Shown here piece after piece: positions 20,628 through 32,500 of a DNA stretch of 64,000 bases. The stretch is from assembly GCA_032358165.1 (NCBI GenBank), contig JAALGY010000051.1:1-64000 (forward strand), read 5' to 3'. Source of the stretch: Diplosphaera chodatii (Eukaryota > Chlorophyta > Trebouxiophyceae > Prasiolales > Stichococcaceae). How positions within the stretch are numbered: the stretch's first letter is position 1; every line of letters starts with the position of its first letter. The notes beneath the pieces are model-generated. The model did not search any database. It was given only the letters and a program-made list of their open reading frames with translations, and was not told the DNA's origin. A program made the position numbers and the translations under genes.

Positions 20628-23625
20628 TTACCCAGAAGGCAGCCACTTTCGCTGCTGCAGCCAGCGCGACAGCAGCGCTGCCTTCCGGCTGCCCTGTGCC
20701 GCTTTCTGGCCAGGTTGTGCCGCCGCTGCTGCTGCCGCCGCCGCCTGGATGCGCAGCTCCATGTGCCGGGGCAGAAGCACACCAGCTGTCTCGCTGGCAT
20801 CCGTGAGCACCTTGAACACCAACTCGTTCGTAGAGAATGCCCACTTGCGGGAGAACATGGGACACTTCACCTGCAGCAGCATTGACAAATAGCGGTGCTA
20901 GCAGTCCTGAGCGCGTTCAAAGGCCTGCAGTCTTGTCACGATGTGAGTGTGTATGTGGCACTCTGCAGCAACATGGGCAGCGGCAGCAGCAGGGGCAGTC
21001 CCTCGCAGACTGACTGTGTCTGCAACAACCGTGGCGTAGGCCATGCGGTATGCTGCCGCCGGCTCAGCTGGGCACGTGAAGCCCTGCAGGCTGGCCGAAG
21101 TCTCGAAGTTGCCCGGCTGATTGACGTCCCTGCGCAGCGCCACGGCAGGACACAGCACTCAGCACTCGGCACCGAAGTGCAAGGCATGTTCCAGGTCTGC
21201 AGCGTAGCACCCCAGCGTTGCCGGCAGTAACATGTCATCCGAGCAGCTGTTGGTAGGCATTGGCCCACCTGATGAGGTCCATGTATGGGCACTCGCCCTT
21301 CTGGCTGCGCACGCTGTTGAACTCCGTCAGGTTGACGTCCTGCGACAGTGAGAGGGGATGCATCGTGCAAATGCCTGAGCTCCCACGAGGTAAATGACAT
21401 CAGGAAAAGGGTGGGAAGGGTGATGCGGCGGTCACACGGACGTTGATGGTTTGCAGTAGGCATGCCATGAACCATGACTGTTGCAGCGAGGCAGCGACAC
21501 CGCCACTGCATACAAAGTTGTAGACAGGTGCCCACGCACCGCCATCCAGTAGGTAAAGGGGTGGCACCAGTCCCTGGTGTGGCGCCCCCAGTCAACGTGC
21601 ACGGCGTTGCCGGCGCAGGTGGTCTCGTTGCTGAGCCCCGCCGCCGCCAGCACCACGGGGTAGTAGTGCTCATCGCTGATGCAAGCGTACGTCGTGCTGC
21701 AGGGCAGCGGTGCACTGCCACTTGTCGTTGTCATTGCCGGAGCCAGATCACCAACGCCGGTCATACCCACAACTCCTTCCACACTGCACGCCAATGTGAA
21801 GCGTCATCAGATGGCGCGGAACCACAACTTGCGAAACAATCGGTGCTGTCCTGACCTGGTGTTGGTCGCAGGCCTGTAGACCATGCGCGCCTCGCACAGC
21901 GGCGTGATCGTGTCCCACACTCGTGTATCCTCCACCAGCAGCTGCAATCACATGCAACTAGCTCTGTGCAGCTGGTAGGCCTTGTACGTTGGTACTCCAG
22001 CAGCTGTGATGCCTTGGCAGCCCGCTCAGCCAAAACATGCTGCGATCAGCTCGCTGGCTGCACAAAGCAGCAGGAGAGGCACCTGGGCATGGCGTCGGAT
22101 GATCATCGACCACTGGCTGCTCTTGCGCCACATGCTGACGTTCAGGACAGGCCCGTCGAACTCCGGGAGCCACTGCTCCCGGGAGCGCTGAGACTGCGTA
22201 GTGCAGCATCGATGGTGACAGAAAGTTTGTTTGGCCACCATTCGCACTGTCAGTGGGCGCTCAGCACATGCAAGAGCACACAACTTCGACGAGAGGAGAG
22301 TTCTCAGGTGTGCCTCATGCCGTCAGAGGCAGCACATATACCACCTCGCAGGCCGACATGCGCGTCTTGGTCTCGTGCATGAACTGCGCCCAGACCAGGT
22401 GCGGCGGGTACAGCGGGATGGTGGTCTCATCCAAGAACATGAAGCGCTGGTTTGCTGGGTCCGCCACCGCTGCAGCCAGCAGCAGCCGCATCGCGGCCGT
22501 CATGCTGTGCTGGCCCCACCTCACCTGCACCGTACAAAGCCCCGGATTCCGCCCCTCTGCGCTTTCACTAGCCAGGTCGCTGTTCCAAGCCGATGTGAGT
22601 GACAACGTTGATACCCAATCAAGAGAGTTTGGGTGCCAAGGGTGTAGTGACACCAGGTCAGGATGTACTGCAGCTTCACAAGTTTACAAGGCGAGCACTT
22701 GCGGCCACACCACATTATCTGTATGTGCCCATAGCGCGTCTTGCCTGGACTCGGTGAGGCAGCTCCCGCCTATGGAACAGGTGGCCCCGCGGGTACCCGG
22801 CAAAGTCTGGCGCCGGGTGCGCATACACGCTGAACAGCCGCTGTGCCGCGACGACGCCCTTGCTCCTGACTGGCTTCTGTCCCCTACGCAGCCACTGCAG
22901 CGAGCGGCGGCGGTCTCTTTGACGCCACGCAGCGGTGCCCTGCAGCCTCCGCTCCGCCGCCTCAGCCGCAAAGCTGCTACCTGCAGTGCCGTCTGGCTGG
23001 GCACCTGGACCGGCTGCTATGCTGCTCCTGCCTCCGGCGGCACCTGCTGCGTTGCCCCACTCACGGCTGTCGGCTGCAGAAGGTGTTGCCGCTGTCCGGC
23101 TACCAGCTGGACGGCCGCTGCCGTGCACATTGCCGCAGCAGGCCTGTACCACCGCCGGCGTCGGCACATACTCTGCCGCGTCGCCCAGCCAGGCCGCCCA
23201 GGTGCGCTCGTGGGGAAGGGCCCCCCTCACAAGGAACAGCAGCGCCACCTGCAGGTCGGCATGGCATGCTGTCACCTGAGCATGACCAAATGCACCAAGA
23301 CAACATCACATGTCATCCTGACACAGGAGGCTGCCTACCCAGGAGTGCCCACCTTTGACACCTTGAGGGCGCCGTTGCAGCGCGTGATATGCTCTGCATG
23401 TCCGTCACTGCCTGCTGAGGCATTGCTGGTGCGGTGGATCAGCCCGCTGCGGACGAGAGCTGTCATTGAAAGTGCCGGCGCCGGCTGCAGGCTGCCACCT
23501 GAAGCCCGCGAACTCAGCCGCAAACGGTCCTGCCACGCCAGTTGCAGCCCATAGAGTAACACCAGAAGCGCAGGTGCTGCCCATGCGACGTGCAGCAGTT
23601 TCTGCTGCCACCTTGCCTCAGGCAT
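20628..23625 (-). CDS. Core-2/I-branching-type glycosyltransferase (GT14/DUF266), copy A
   Basis: Type II Golgi-membrane glycosyltransferase of the plant DUF266/GT14 kind; donor and acceptor unknown. Start ATG 23625 opens MPEARWQQKLL, then one TM helix (AWAAPALLVLLYGLQLAW). Exon 1 is 23625-23353; exon 2, 23248-22745, carries ALLFLVRGALPHERTW (the first strand of the catalytic domain), a variable Ala/Gly-rich linker and YSVYAHPAPDF with GHLFH-RREL. Exon 3 starts at 22524 (VRWGQHSM, then FLDETTIPLYPPH). Later exons have MWRKSSQWSMI (about 22140), TRVWDTITPLCEAR (about 21920), CISDEHYYPVVLAAAG and VDWGR (about 21690-21580), and CPMFSRKW (about 20860). Stop TAA 20628. All blocks match copy B. The donor after exon 2 is GC (CAG|GCAAGA) where copy B has GT. 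Confidence 0.87.
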
Positions 23626-25524
23626 TTTGGGAAGCCTGGTGCGGTACGGCCTGTTCTGTCGCAGTAGGGCGGCCGCTATCGGCGCATTTTCCCTGAAAGC
23701 ATATGAAGCGTTAGCGAGCTGCTTTCAGACAGTAGTTGCCACGGTTCCCCGAGTATCTACCCAAGCGTGGCTGCTGTCTGTCGCATGCATGGTGGTCACG
23801 GGTGACAATACTGCCCAAGGCGCAACTGCACGCGTGGCAAACAGCAGCTGTGGCGTCACCGCCTTCCAATGTCTGGTTTGAGGCCGTTTCCACGACTTGT
23901 CACGACTTGACGCCTACAACACATTGCACAAAAGGACCTTGGGGCCATGTCGGTGCAGTGGCATGCTAGACCACGCCGCTGGGGCGGACTGTTCACAATG
24001 ATGCGTCGTATGATTGTTTGAGCATATGTGCCATCGACGCTGTGGAGTGATCCCTTCCAGGGTCAAAACAGCCCAGGCTGCCGGTCCAAGGAGATGCTGA
24101 CGTCACACGTGATTGTCATTTGCTCTGCTGGGGTGCTGGCCAATGGCCAGTCTTCCACTCCAACCTCAACAAGTTGCCTGATATCTTGCAGCATGCTGTT
24201 ACGGCTGTGATGTGCTCAGATGTGCCGCATTGTGGTCACGTCACCAGATGCACTTGCATGCTGGTCATGGGTTTGGGGCATCAGGTCTGGGCTGCAGCCG
24301 GATTGGAGCTGAGGGCGCACCACCCACAGGCCTTACTTGCTGCGGCACCTTATCGATGATGTGATTTGGTTATCTTTACCTGGAATGGGCGGCTGTTCTC
24401 TTTCCCCACCTCTGCTACACGTGACGCATGTCACATTCCATCTCGAGTGCAGCAGTCCAGCGGTTGGTTTCAGCCTAGTGCTCAGGCATACATACAGCAT
24501 GACAGCCACGATCATAAACTTCATAGGACGCCCCGGTGGATGGGCCACGTGGCATCCCTGCGCGCCTCACATGCATGCGCATCGAATGAGTCCGTCATGC
24601 AATGGGCGCATGCACAGGCAGCAGCTGCAAGTGCAGCTGCCAGTACAGAACTGAGCTGCTGGTAGGTCACTAGGCAGCCAGACTTGACCCCTATTCACAC
24701 GCAGTGCGGGCGGACCCACCACACAAGCGCATCAGCCTAAGCAGCGGTCCTGTGCTGCAGCAAAAGGTGCTTCTGCAACCGCAAGGGTTCCCAATTGTGA
24801 CCTTGCTGACGCAGGGCGACGATGCTATCCTCAATACGGGCAGCTCTTGTGCAGCAGCTCGCTGCAGGTGACGCCATTGGCTCTCAGCACCACTGCAGCC
24901 CACGCATATGGAGCAGCTGGCCTTATCGGCTGGCATCATTGTCGCCAGGTCGGCTGTAGTGGCTCAGAACTTGGCAGACACATGGGTAAGCTGGCAGTAC
25001 ACGGGGGACTTCGAATTTGCAGTGTTGCCTGGATGCGCCGTATGCCAGAACAAAGCCCTGATGACAGTAAGTATAGACTTCGGAGCATACCGTATGCACC
25101 GTTACATCTTCCTCACTTTAGGGCCTACTCTAGCCAGACAGACGGAACTCGTTCAACTGCTACCGGATGTATTGTGCTCAAATCTACCCACTCCTATATA
25201 TGACACAACCTTCATGCGATTCAGGTCACAGCATTCCCCGCACAACTTCATGCACAGCCTGCACTGCACGCTTCGCCTATCAGATCGTCACAGAAACCAA
25301 GCACTAAAGTTCGTAAGCCATGGCAAACATGGCCTTGTAGCCCTGCCTGCAGAAACAGGATCTTATTCCCCGAATGCCCGCTGCACAACTTCCCGAGTTG
25401 GCCACTTCTATATGTAAGTGTCGGTTCCGAGCCAAATGAAGCTGCAGCTGCTATGGTGCTGCTCGACCGCAAAACAGCTTCTATGTATCCTACAGCCCGG
25501 TGTGCGGCATATTGAGCATTCGTG
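23626..25524. other. Intergenic between the two GT14 paralogues
   Basis: About 1.9 kb holding the promoter of copy A and the 3' region of copy B, including a minus-strand TGTAA at 25106-25102, 419 nt past the copy B stop. Composition is less GC-rich than the genes. No supported gene. Confidence 0.5.
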
Positions 25525-28363
25525 TCACCCTTCGGACCGCCGGCGCCGCCGCAGCCACCGTGGCAGCAGCGCTCGCTTCCGCCTGGCCGCCTGCGCTTCT
25601 TCCCGCATCCGCAGCTCCGCGTGCCGCGGCAGCAGCACGCCGGCAGGCTCGCTGGCATTGGTCAGCGCCTGGTACACCAGCTCGCGTGTTGAGGGCGCCC
25701 ACTTGCGGGAGAACATGGAGCACTTGACCTGCGGCAGGAGTGAGTGTCACCAGCCCTGTAGCGGTCAGCAGAGTGGCCTGATGCGCAGCGTTGCTGCACC
25801 AGGTCACGACAGCCCACAGTCCAGGCACCTCGCCTCACCATGTCCTGGACGCCTGAGGCGTATGGCATGCGGTATGCTGCTGCTGCGCTGGCTGGGCAGG
25901 CATAGCGCTGCAGGCCGGCTGCGGTCTCAAAATTGCCGGGCTGGTTGATGGCCCTGCGCAAGGCCAATGCAGTCAGTATTGCCATGGCAAGCGTTCTTGA
26001 GGCTGGCAGACGATGAACTGCTTGTGTGCACGCGCCAGACAACGAACCGCTCGTCAGCTTGTACTCTGTTAGCTCCTGATTCACTCGAATGCAATCATGC
26101 AGTGCCCACCTGATGGCGTCCATATACTGGCACTTGCCCTTCTGGCCACGCACCATGTTGATCGTATCCAGGCTGGCATCCTGCATCAGGAAGTGTCAAG
26201 TAGGGTGTGCAGCAAGGCTTTCCATGCGTGTACAGCGCAATGTGCTTGAGATGGTGCTCAAACAACAGCGTCAGCAGGTGTCGTCCTTGCCACCTCCAGG
26301 TTTGCCAGAGAAAATGCTGTGCGTGCCCACCTTCATCCAGTAGGTGAAGGGGCTGCCGTTGCCGGGCGCGCGTGCCCAGTCCACGTGCATCGCGTTGCCG
26401 GCGCAGGTGGTCTCGTTGCTGAGCCCCGCCGCCGCCAGCACCGTCGGGTAGTAGTGCTCGTCGCTCACGCACGGGTACGGCTTGCTGCAGGGCAGCCAAC
26501 ATGACACTTTGGCATTCTCAGGCTTGCACACTGTCTGCGTCTCAGCAGCCTGACAGGATGGGTCTTTGCTGAGCACAGCTGAAGACACAGCCGCGCTCAG
26601 TAGGTAGTATGCACATCGACACAGCCAGATGCGAGTGCGGCTGTCACCTGATGTTGGTGGCGGAGTCGACCCATGCGCGTGCCTCGCACAGCGGCGTGAT
26701 CGCATTCCAGATGCGGGTGTCCGCCACCAGCAGCTGTGGGCAGAGGCAGTCTTCACGTGAGGCCAGGCCACGACAGAGTTCACTGAAAGATTTTGCTGCA
26801 TGTGCAAACAATCTCGAGATGCACTCGGGTTAGGCAGGCCTGCGTCGGTGCGTGCAACAGGTGGCAGCACCTCGGCATGATGTCGCAGGATCATGGACCA
26901 CTGGCTGGTCTTGCGCCACATGCTGGGCTTCAGGTGCGGCCCTTGCAGCTGCGGCACCCACTGGACCCTCGACACTTGCGACTGCAGATGCCAGATTGTC
27001 AGACTCAGGAAGGCCCCGCTGACAGCAACAGCACGTTGCGATGCGAAAGAGGCTGCCCAATCAACAGGGGAACGGGTAATCAGCCATGCAGAGGGTCGAC
27101 ACTGGGGGCTCAATGCGGAGATCACCTCGCAGGCGGACATGCGCGTCTTGGTCTCGTGCATGAACTGCGCCCAGACCAGGTGTGGCGGGTACAGCGGGAT
27201 GCTGGTCTCGTCCAGGAACTGGAACCGCTGGTTTGCGGGGTCCGCCACCGCCGCCGCCAGCAGCAGCCGCATCGCAGCCGTCACGCTGTGGTGGCCCCAC
27301 TCCACCTGCATGATCCAAGGAAGCCTGCTCAGCAACCGTTCCGCTGTTTGTCACAGAGATGCAAGCCGCAGCACACCTTGCCACCGCGGTGTCACATGCA
27401 GCAGAACATCAGGGGCACCAGAAGTGAGGCTTGGTTGGCGTGCGCAGGGCTGCTGTCCTAGCAACTCAATGATGACCCGGATGAAGGCTCACCTTGACAC
27501 GGTCTGACACCTCCAGCCCATGGAACAGGTGGCCGCGGGGGTACGCGGCAAACCGCGGCGCAGGGTGCACATACACGCTGTACAGGCGCTGCGTCGCGAC
27601 AACCCCCTCGTTGCGCAGCGGCGGTTGCTGGGGTCTGCTCCGCATGCGCAGCCACTGCAGGGAGCGCCGTGCGGGCCTGCTTTGCTGCGCAGCGTCATGG
27701 CGCAGCCGGCGCCTGGCTGCCTCAGCTGCGAAGCTGCTGCCTAGATCATCTGGCTGTTCATTCGAAGCTGGCGCGGTGCTGTGCTCGTTGACGGCGCTGC
27801 CTGCGTCCCTCTGGCCATAGCCGTCAGCTGCTGGGGCCGTCCTGTCGTCGCCGCGACCGCTGCTGCCGTCGCTCCCGCCACTGCAGCAGGCCTCCACCAC
27901 TGCTGGTGTCGGCACATACTCAGCTGCGTCGGCCAGCCAGGCTGCCCAGGTGCGCTCGTGATGGATGGGGCCTCTGACGAGGAACATCAGCGCGACCTGC
28001 GGGTTGGCATTTGCAGGTCAGATTTTCGGGATGGGCCCAATGCCAGGAGCCACAACACCAATGCCACTGCATTCCGTTCAGCCACCCTCGATGTACCTTG
28101 GACACGCTGAAAGGCCCATCGCAGCGACGGCTGCGCTCTGCATCGGCGCCGCTGCCTGCTGCTGGCCTGGAGCTGCGAGATGTCAGGTCACGGCGGGCCG
28201 CCAACGCTGACACCGGCGCGGCGGCCTGCAGGCCGCCGTCTGGCGCCCCTCGCTCCAGCCACAGGCGGTCGAGCCACCCCAGCTGCAGCCCGCACAGCAG
28301 CAGCACCGCCGGCAGCGCCCAGGCCACGCGCAGCAGCCTGCGCTGCCGCGCCGCCTCCGGCAT
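25525..28363 (-). CDS. Core-2/I-branching-type glycosyltransferase (GT14/DUF266), copy B
   Basis: Tandem paralogue of 20628-23625 with the same exon order. Start ATG 28363 gives MPEAARQRRLL, one TM helix (AWALPAVLLLCGLQLGW), a short stem, and exon 1 ends at 28097. Exon 2 (about 27997-27493) carries MFLVRGPIHHERTW, a Gly/Ser/Asp-rich linker, YSVYVHPAPRF and GHLFHGLEV. Then VEWGHHSV and FLDETSIPLYPPH (27306-27125), MWRKTSQWSMI (about 26920), TRIWNAITPLCEAR (about 26700), CVSDEHYYPTVLAAAG and VDWAR (26480-26370), NQPGNFETAAGLQ (about 25950-25900) and CSMFSRKW (about 25715). Stop TGA 25525. The MWRK-SQW and SDEHY motifs are those of the plant DUF266 family. The C-terminus is Arg-rich. Confidence 0.87.
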
Positions 28364-29589
28364 CAGGCGCCCGAGGCCCACCACCTGACTTGCACCTTAC
28401 AGCAGCGCGTCAGCTGCTGCTGTACGGAGAATATGGCTGACCCTCAGCAGCCGTGCAGAGCACAAACATGGCTCCTTCGGGCGCGTACCTTCAGAGTTTC
28501 ATGTCAACGGCGCTGGCTGCTGTCAGCAGAGCCGGCGCCCACCACTGTGTACATGCAAGTGCAACCGGCGAACACCGCCCAGGGCTGAACGTCGGGCATC
28601 TGATAATACAGCGCTGACGCCTGCAGCAGGTCCTGTCCACACAATGCACGAGGGGCCTATATTCGATCCATGTATACTATGACTGCATGACAGCATCGGC
28701 GGCCTCGTCGCGCTGTGCTGGCGTCCAACTGCCTCAAAGGTTAATCATATTCATGTGCAAGCTTAGGGAGATGCAATCTGCAGCACAGAAGGACAGACCA
28801 GGAGGACCACACTGCGGTGACAGCTGGCTAGCTTGACAGAGATCCTGCCATGAAGAGGCGAAGAGAAGAGGGCAGCAGGGGATGAACATGCTGCAGTCAC
28901 TGTACCAGCCGGGTGCACACTGCCCGCATCGAGTTCAATGCATCTGAGACACTGGTTGGTGTGGTGCTACCATTGACACTCGCCGTGAACACACGGGCTG
29001 TAGCAGGCACACTGCTTTGAAAACCAGAGTTGGCCATCAACCTGAGTTCTACATTCGAGGCGGCAACGCAGCAAGCGAAGAGGTTCGCCAGGCCTCTGCT
29101 GCACTCACATGCGCTGCACATTGCAAGTCGGATGCACACATCTCCCGCTCATACCTTCTATGCACGGGCAGATCACCTAAACTGCAGCTTTGCTGTTTGA
29201 TGCCTTCATGCCGTATATCTGATTCCGAGTTGCAGCTGGAGCACACATGATCTTCAGTGTAGGGAGAGGGGATCGGGGAGAGGAGAGGTGGCTGGTGCCC
29301 AGATATCCAAGCCACTGCAAGATAGAGTGGCTGCAGAGCCGGCAGTGCAGCTGTCCTGTCGCCGGGCTGCTGGACGTCCAAGCAAGATCGCCGTGCTGCT
29401 GCTTCGCCATCGACAGCAGCCATTGTACTTGCTGCAGCATGGCCATCGCAGCAGCAAGCCAGCAGTCGCTGTGATCTGCAGCGGTTGAGCCCTCTGGTGG
29501 AGGAACCACGGCCATGCTGCCTGGGCACCAGCAGGCATCTGCGGCTACGTAATGAGGTCAGCTGCACCCAGTGAGCAGCGGGCCTGGTG
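28364..29589. other. Divergent promoter region, GT14-B / sialidase-fold gene
   Basis: About 1.2 kb between two divergent starts. Minus-strand frames (for example 29049-29897) cross it, but they overlap the plus-strand first exon in antisense and show no motif. No supported gene. Confidence 0.5.
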
Positions 29590-32500
29590 ATGACAGCGCT
29601 GCGGCCGAGTGGCACCGGCCGCCGGCAGGGGCAGCCACTGCGCGGCGGCATGCGGCAGGCCCTGGCCGCCGCCCTGCTGCTGGCGGCCACCGCATACCTG
29701 TCGTTCAAGCTGGGCACGCACAGCCAGCTGCGGCGCAGCACCCGGGAAGCGGCTGCGGCGGCGCCGCCCCCGCCCAGGTGTGCGGAGCAGCTGGCAAATG
29801 CCACGGCGGCGCTGACGCCCGGGCGGCCGCAGAAGCCGGACCAGGTGCGTAACATCGTCGCGAGCCACACCAGCAACTCTGCGCATGACTGTGGCAACCT
29901 TCAGCACCCTGCACGCACTTGCATATGGCAGCTGCATGGGCACTTGCGACTTGGATGCCATGGCAGCGTGGCTGGGGCACCACTGGCGGGCATGCACCTG
30001 AGACTACATGGTTCCTCGGAGATCATACATTGGTCCGTTCGATCAAGCAGGCGGACGGCCTGGAGACGGGGTTCAGGCTGCCAGGCGACACCCTCGCCGA
30101 GCGCACCTACCTGGCGCAGCTGGACCAGCCGGCGCGCTTCATCGCGTCGCCCTCCATCCTGGCGCTGCCCTCGGGCCGCCTGCTGGTGCTGTACGAGAAG
30201 TGCGCAGCTGCACATCCAGCAGCCCGGCATGGCACGCCTGCATGCAGGCGGCTGCGCGGGGACGGTGCTCCTGAGCAACCAGTCGACGTGCTGTGCCGGC
30301 CACGAGCAGCCTGCCTCCCCGGGCTGCGCCTGCGTGACGGCCGAGGCTGGGCCCCTGCGCAGGCAGGCGGCGTGGGGCGTCAAGGCGCCGGAGACGTCCA
30401 CGAAGGTGGTGATGGCGTCGGACGACGGCGGCGCCAGCTGGCAGCACGTCGGCTCGCCCGGCCCCATGCACTGGCCCACCATCTTCCAGTGCGCGTCAGG
30501 TGGGGAGGGCCATCCGGGGGTCATCTTCAAGCCGCACACCAGCCGGGCGTGGACTCCTTGATGCTCCCTGGCATGCTGAACCTCATCGTACAACCCCTGA
30601 GAAGCTCACAGCGCCTGAGGCACGAGCTGCGCCATTCTGCCGGGCGCGCAGGCGTGTACATCATCGGCGTGCAGCGGCACTTCTCGGACAACAACAACGT
30701 CATGGTGGCGCGCATGCTGGACCAGGGCGGCGCCGAGTGGAGCGCCCCCGCGCGCGTCACCTCGGTGAACCATCCGCAGTCGAGGCCATCACATTGTTGG
30801 GCTCCCCGCAGTTTTGGTGGACGGCTCACACACTCAGCAACAAGCCGACCAGCTGGCTTCCCACAGTGTGGATGTGTGATGTAGCTGATGCCCGCCACCA
30901 GCACCTGCAGGGCCTCAGCGTGGTGATGGCCAACACGGGGGTGGACGTCTCGTGGGGCCGCGTCACCAAGGCCTTCGAGATCATCCCCGTCAAGGGCAGA
31001 CCCGTGAAGGTGGGCAGCAGTGCCGCGCGCATGGCACATCTCCCATTTGCCGCTGAACCTGGCATCAATCTGCGCTACCTTGTCTTCACAATGTGGTCAG
31101 TGAGGTCGTGAAAGTACAGCCGGCTCGCCGCTGCAGGCGTCCAACATCACCCACAGCGCGACGCTGCGCGTGGACATGGGGGCGGACCAGATGTCGTGGC
31201 ACGCGCCGCCCCGCGTCACCGTGACAGTGCTGGTGTGCAGTCCCCGCTCCCTTGCTGGGTTGCTGGCCATGCTGCAGACCCCCGCGGCGCGCGTTGCCAG
31301 TGCCTGCTGTCCCTGCAGAGGACAGAGCTCAGCGAGGTTGTCTGCGCCAAGGCCAGGGTCACCACCGCACACCCTTCGACTGCATGCAGGACTCGCAGGG
31401 CTTTGCGGTCAACACGCTGGTGAAGGTGGACTTCGAGCCGCACCCCCTGTTCTTCCGCATCCTGGCCCTGGACCACGCCCGCAACCAGCTGCAGGTGCCG
31501 CGTCGGCCGCATCCTCACAGCCACGGACCTGAGCAGTCCAGGCTTGAGAGTGCTCTGCGTGGGTGCGTGTATGTGTGCACATGCAGTTCCCACCTGGACC
31601 ATGTCCGCCTGATCGTGGCGCTGACGCTGCGCCACACAAGCGTGACGGGGAGGCTGGGCGCCTGCCTGCGCAGCTGCGCATGGAGCGCTTCACGCTGTAC
31701 TGGGTCGACGCGGATGTGACGATACCGGCGGGCGCGCTGCTGGCGGTGGGCAGCGGCGCGCACATCTACGGCGGCGTGGACTGGGTGTCCATGGCCATGT
31801 CCGCCGACGAGGCCGCCGACCTCACCACGCCCCAGGTCCGCAGCGCCCACCACGCCTGAGGGTCCTGTCCGTGTTCTCAAAGGAGCTTTCTGGACACATG
31901 CTCCAGCGCTCAAGCTGCAGGCTGGCGTCGGCATCTGCTGAGGCTGACGATGTTATGCGCTCCCCCAGGAATGTGTTTAGCATCAAGCTGCCGCCCCGTT
32001 GCAGGCGTGGACTCTCACGGAGCCGCTGGGCAACCCGGCGAGCACGCGGGTGCAGGACATGGCGGCGCTGTTCGACGCGGCCTTCCGCCCCGACTACACC
32101 GTGCGCAAGTCCATCATCGGCTTCGACCACGACTACATCCACGACACCGCGGCCGCGCTGGAGGCCGGCTTCGGCAGCCTGTACTGGATGGAGGGCGTCA
32201 CCGTGCGGCTGCAGGTGGGGCCGGCGGCTGCGCGCCCCTGTGCTGGGCGCTGTGCTCAGGGCTTGGTGTTGTTGAGAAGCAGCCTGGCGATGGCAAGAGC
32301 TCAATGGCGGCAGGTGAGATGATGTCCATTCACGGACACAGCAGGGGCGGCAGCCCCCAGCTGGGTGTGGCATGACCTGCTTTTCCATTCCTGAGCTGGC
32401 TGTCCGTAGGGGGCCTGCGATCCCACTGTGCATCCTGCTGACCGTTTGCGATGTGCAGAAGTGCTGGGCAGAGCTCCAGCGCTCGTCACACGCCCTTCGC

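Noticed and set aside
29049..29897. 282-codon minus frame upstream of and across the sialidase-fold gene
   Set aside because: It overlaps the coding first exon in antisense and shows no motifs.
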